64,000 bases of DNA from Flavobacterium sp. 270 (lineage in GTDB: Bacteria > Bacteroidota > Bacteroidia > Flavobacteriales > Flavobacteriaceae): contig NZ_SODM01000003.1 of NCBI RefSeq assembly GCF_004368785.1, positions 744,001 through 808,000 of the forward strand. The letters are read 5' to 3'. Every line of letters begins with the position of its first letter. Positions within the stretch are counted from its first letter, which is position 1. Positions 62,004 to 64,000 of the stretch are shown one piece after another. Position numbers and translations under genes: made by a program. The notes beneath the pieces are model-generated. The model saw nothing but the letters and a program-made list of their open reading frames with translations, was not told the DNA's origin and did not search any database.

Positions 62004-63890
62004 TTAAAAAGCAAAACAAGAACAGCCAAGCGCGCCCCAGAATGCATTATAATTATTGACTGGAACATTGCTTAATCTTGCGGCGTCGTGATTGTGTAAG
62101 TGAACATCGCAGCTGCCACTGCAACTGTGTATTTGTGATGTTAGAGTTGGTTTTGCATGAGTATGAGCATTTTTCTCAATCGTACTCTGAAAACTGTTTC
62201 TCGCCGGATATCCGTTGTAAATATTGGTTGGCGACCAATCTGGCAGAATCGGAATGTGCGGTGGTGAAAACGAAGAAAAATCTCCATTAGCGTACACAAT
62301 TTTTCCGTCGACAATCGTTAAATCGGCTTCGATTTTTTTAATGTCTTCATCATCAATATTAAAATAATCACGATCTAAAACCACTAAATCGGCAAACATT
62401 CCCGTTTTAATATCACCTTTTTTGGCTTGTTCCTGCGAAAACCAGGCGCTTCCTCTGGTGTATAATTCCAGTGCAGTTTCTCTGCTTAATCTGCTTTCGT
62501 TGTACAATTGTAAGCCGCCAACTGTTTTCCCAACCGTCATCCAATACATAGAAACCCACGGATTGTAGCTGCTTACTCTGGTAGCGTCTGAACCGCCGCC
62601 AACGGGAACTTCCATTTCAATCATTTTTTTGATTGGAGGTGTGTTTTCTGCTGCTTTTGCGCCGTATCTATCTGTAAAATATTCGCCTTGATACGCCATT
62701 CGGCTTTGTACTGCGATACCGCCGCCAAGATTTTTTACACGTTCGATGTTTCTTTCGTCAATCGTTTCAGCGTGATCAAAAATCCAAGGCAGTCCGTTAA
62801 AAGGAATTTCCTGATTTATTTTTTCGAAGACATTCAAAAATCTAGTAATGCTTTCGTTATAAGTAGCGTGAAGTCTAAACGGCCAGCGGTTTTCGACCAA
62901 AAGGCGAACCACTTTTTCCAATTCGGCTTCCATGTTTTCTGGTAAATCCGGTCTTGGCTGTAAGAAATCTTCAAAATCTGCAGCAGAAAAAACCAGCATT
63001 TCGCCCGCACCATTATGTCGGTACATATCGTCACCCTGATATAATTTTACGGTATCAATCCAATCGGAGAAATCTTCAAACTCGTGTTTTGGTTTTTGGG
63101 TGAAAAGATTGTAAGCGATTCTAACCGTTAATTGTTTCTTTTCATTCAATTCATTCACCACTTTATAATCGTCTGGAAAATTCTGAAATCCACCGCCGGC
63201 ATCAATAACACTTGTAATTCCGAAACGGTTCAATTCCTTCATAAAATGACGCGTCGAATTGATTTGATGTTCGTACGAAAGCGTAGGACCTTTTGCCAAA
63301 GTCGAATACAAAATCATGGCGTTTGGCGTTGCGATAATCAATCCGGTTGGTTCGCCTTTAGAATCTCTTTCAATTTGTCCGCCTGGAGGCGCAGGTGTAT
63401 TTTTGTTGTAACCCACTGCTCGTAAAGCCGCTCTGTTCATAATTGCTCTGTCGTACAAGTGCAGAATGAAAACCGGTGTGTCTGGCGCAATGGCATTAAT
63501 TTCTTCTAAAGTCGGCATTCTTCGTTCGGCAAACTGAAACTCAGACCAGCCGCCTACAACACGAACCCATTGCGGATTTGGCGTGCGGTCTACTTGTTCT
63601 TTTAGCATTCGAAGTGCATCCGCAAGCGAAGGAACACCATCCCAGCGCAATTCCAGATTATAATTTAAACCGCCGCGAATTAAGTGAATATGAGAATCAT
63701 TAATTCCCGGAACAACTCTTCGGTTTTGAAGGTCGATTATTTTAGTTTCCTCAGAAGCCAATTCCATTACATTACTGTCGTTTCCAACCGCAATAAATTT
63801 TCCGTCTTTGATTGCTACAGCCGTTACATTTGGCGTTTCGGCATTGAAACTATGAATTTTTCCGTTGAATAAAATTAAGTCTGCTTTCAT
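62004..63890 (-). CDS. YtcJ-like amidohydrolase with Cys/His-rich C-terminal tail
   Basis: Metal-dependent amidohydrolase of 628 residues, without signal peptide. The TIM barrel opens with the metal ligands H67 and H69 in INDSHIHL, and RNWxRLHATYNES-type barrel segments follow (WPFRLHATYNES, WIFDHAETIDE, GGSDATRVSS). The catalytic part ends near 555. After it comes a 70-residue extension with HTHAK, HSCSGSCDVHLHNH (C590, C594) and GALGCSCFAF (C623, C625), which looks able to bind a metal and is not part of the usual YtcJ fold. It starts 8 bases after a gene cut by the window edge and precedes the DoxX gene by 11 bases. Confidence 0.85.
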   Translation of the reverse strand: MKADLILFNGKIHSFNAETPNVTAVAIKDGKFIAVGNDSNVMELASEETKIIDLQNRRVVPGINDSHIHLIRGGLNYNLELRWDGVPSLADALRMLKEQVDRTPNPQWVRVVGGWSEFQFAERRMPTLEEINAIAPDTPVFILHLYDRAIMNRAALRAVGYNKNTPAPPGGQIERDSKGEPTGLIIATPNAMILYSTLAKGPTLSYEHQINSTRHFMKELNRFGITSVIDAGGGFQNFPDDYKVVNELNEKKQLTVRIAYNLFTQKPKHEFEDFSDWIDTVKLYQGDDMYRHNGAGEMLVFSAADFEDFLQPRPDLPENMEAELEKVVRLLVENRWPFRLHATYNESITRFLNVFEKINQEIPFNGLPWIFDHAETIDERNIERVKNLGGGIAVQSRMAYQGEYFTDRYGAKAAENTPPIKKMIEMEVPVGGGSDATRVSSYNPWVSMYWMTVGKTVGGLQLYNESRLSRETALELYTRGSAWFSQEQAKKGDIKTGMFADLVVLDRDYFNIDDEDIKKIEADLTIVDGKIVYANGDFSSFSPPHIPILPDWSPTNIYNGYPARNSFQSTIEKNAHTHAKPTLTSQIHSCSGSCDVHLHNHDAARLSNVPVNNYNAFWGALGCSCFAF

Positions 63891-63898
63891 AATTTCAA

Positions 63899-64000
63899 TT
63901 ATTTAGAATTAAGTTTCGTGATGGCTTCTTTAATACCTTCACCTGCAACATTGTAAAATGATGGTCCGGCAAGCAGAATAATTTTGGTTAAAGGTTTATG
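63899..64000 (-). CDS. Partial gene, C-terminus only (continues beyond the window)
   Basis: The last 33 codons of a minus-strand gene that enters from the right edge, ending with TAA at 63899-63901 (peptide ending KEAITKLNSK). Only this frame is open. It lies 8 bases before the amidohydrolase start and so is probably the previous gene of the same operon. Too little is visible to name a family. Confidence 0.65.
   Translation of the reverse strand, partial: HKPLTKIILLAGPSFYNVAGEGIKEAITKLNSK

Noticed and set aside
1..64000. tRNA, rRNA, CRISPR array, insertion sequence or prophage
   Set aside because: No cloverleaf-like, repeat-spacer, transposase, integrase or phage structural sequence was seen. 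The only repeats are the short elements listed.

Overview
The window looks like a chromosomal segment of a Flavobacterium-like member of the Bacteroidota. The DNA is AT-rich. It holds a SusC/SusD pair, a hybrid two-component regulator with fused sensor, receiver and AraC domains, carboxypeptidase-domain TonB receptors, many short lipoprotein signals of the form 'SC', and promoter boxes of the TAnnTTTG type. I see no rRNA, tRNA, CRISPR array, transposase or phage gene. The assignment rests on reading the sequence, not on a database search.

Layout. 1-4868: the 5' part of an Oar-like TonB receptor (cut by the window edge) and an OmpR-type kinase/regulator pair. 5025-10389: a tight seven-gene minus-strand operon encoding an FAD oxidoreductase, a methyltransferase, a type III polyketide synthase, a FabZ-like dehydratase, a ketosynthase, an acyl carrier protein and a phosphopantetheinyl transferase. 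Four junctions are ATGA overlaps or abutting stop/start codons. It reads as a self-contained pathway that builds an acyl chain on its own carrier protein and hands it to a type III PKS, giving a methylated and oxidised phenolic lipid or pyrone. 10616-16009: an L,D-transpeptidase, a small lipoprotein, an NADP-binding protein, an aldehyde dehydrogenase with an unusual active-site motif, and a sialate O-acetylesterase. 16276-21731: two Crp-like regulators flanking an HXXEE membrane protein and four alpha/beta hydrolases. Three of the hydrolases are tandem paralogues that carry three different localisation signals.

22089-40528 is a polysaccharide utilisation locus: GH2 and GH16 on the plus strand, then GH10, a surface glycan-binding protein, SusD, SusC, the hybrid regulator and GH3 on the minus strand. 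A 21-bp tandem repeat upstream of susC is a candidate operator for the hybrid regulator. 41130-49295: a secreted beta/gamma-crystallin lipoprotein, a TPR protein, a TonB receptor with an exported tyrosine-phosphatase-like enzyme and a divergent 7TM-AraC regulator, and an RraB-like protein. 49497-51509 is polyphosphate kinase.

51607-64000 looks like a stress region. It has an MhqO-like ring-cleaving dioxygenase, an MhqD-like hydrolase in an operon with a GNAT protein and a cupin, a DoxX protein, Dps, a YoaK-type membrane protein and a YtcJ-like amidohydrolase. Two sigma-54 enhancer-binding regulators lie in it, one with a GAF domain and one a response regulator paired with a TPR histidine kinase. 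The same 14-bp near-palindrome (TTAACCTAGATTAA) lies upstream of the dioxygenase gene and upstream of the GNAT/hydrolase/cupin operon. I propose it as a shared operator. A perfect 33-bp inverted repeat and a second palindromic element in the same region resemble dispersed repeats.
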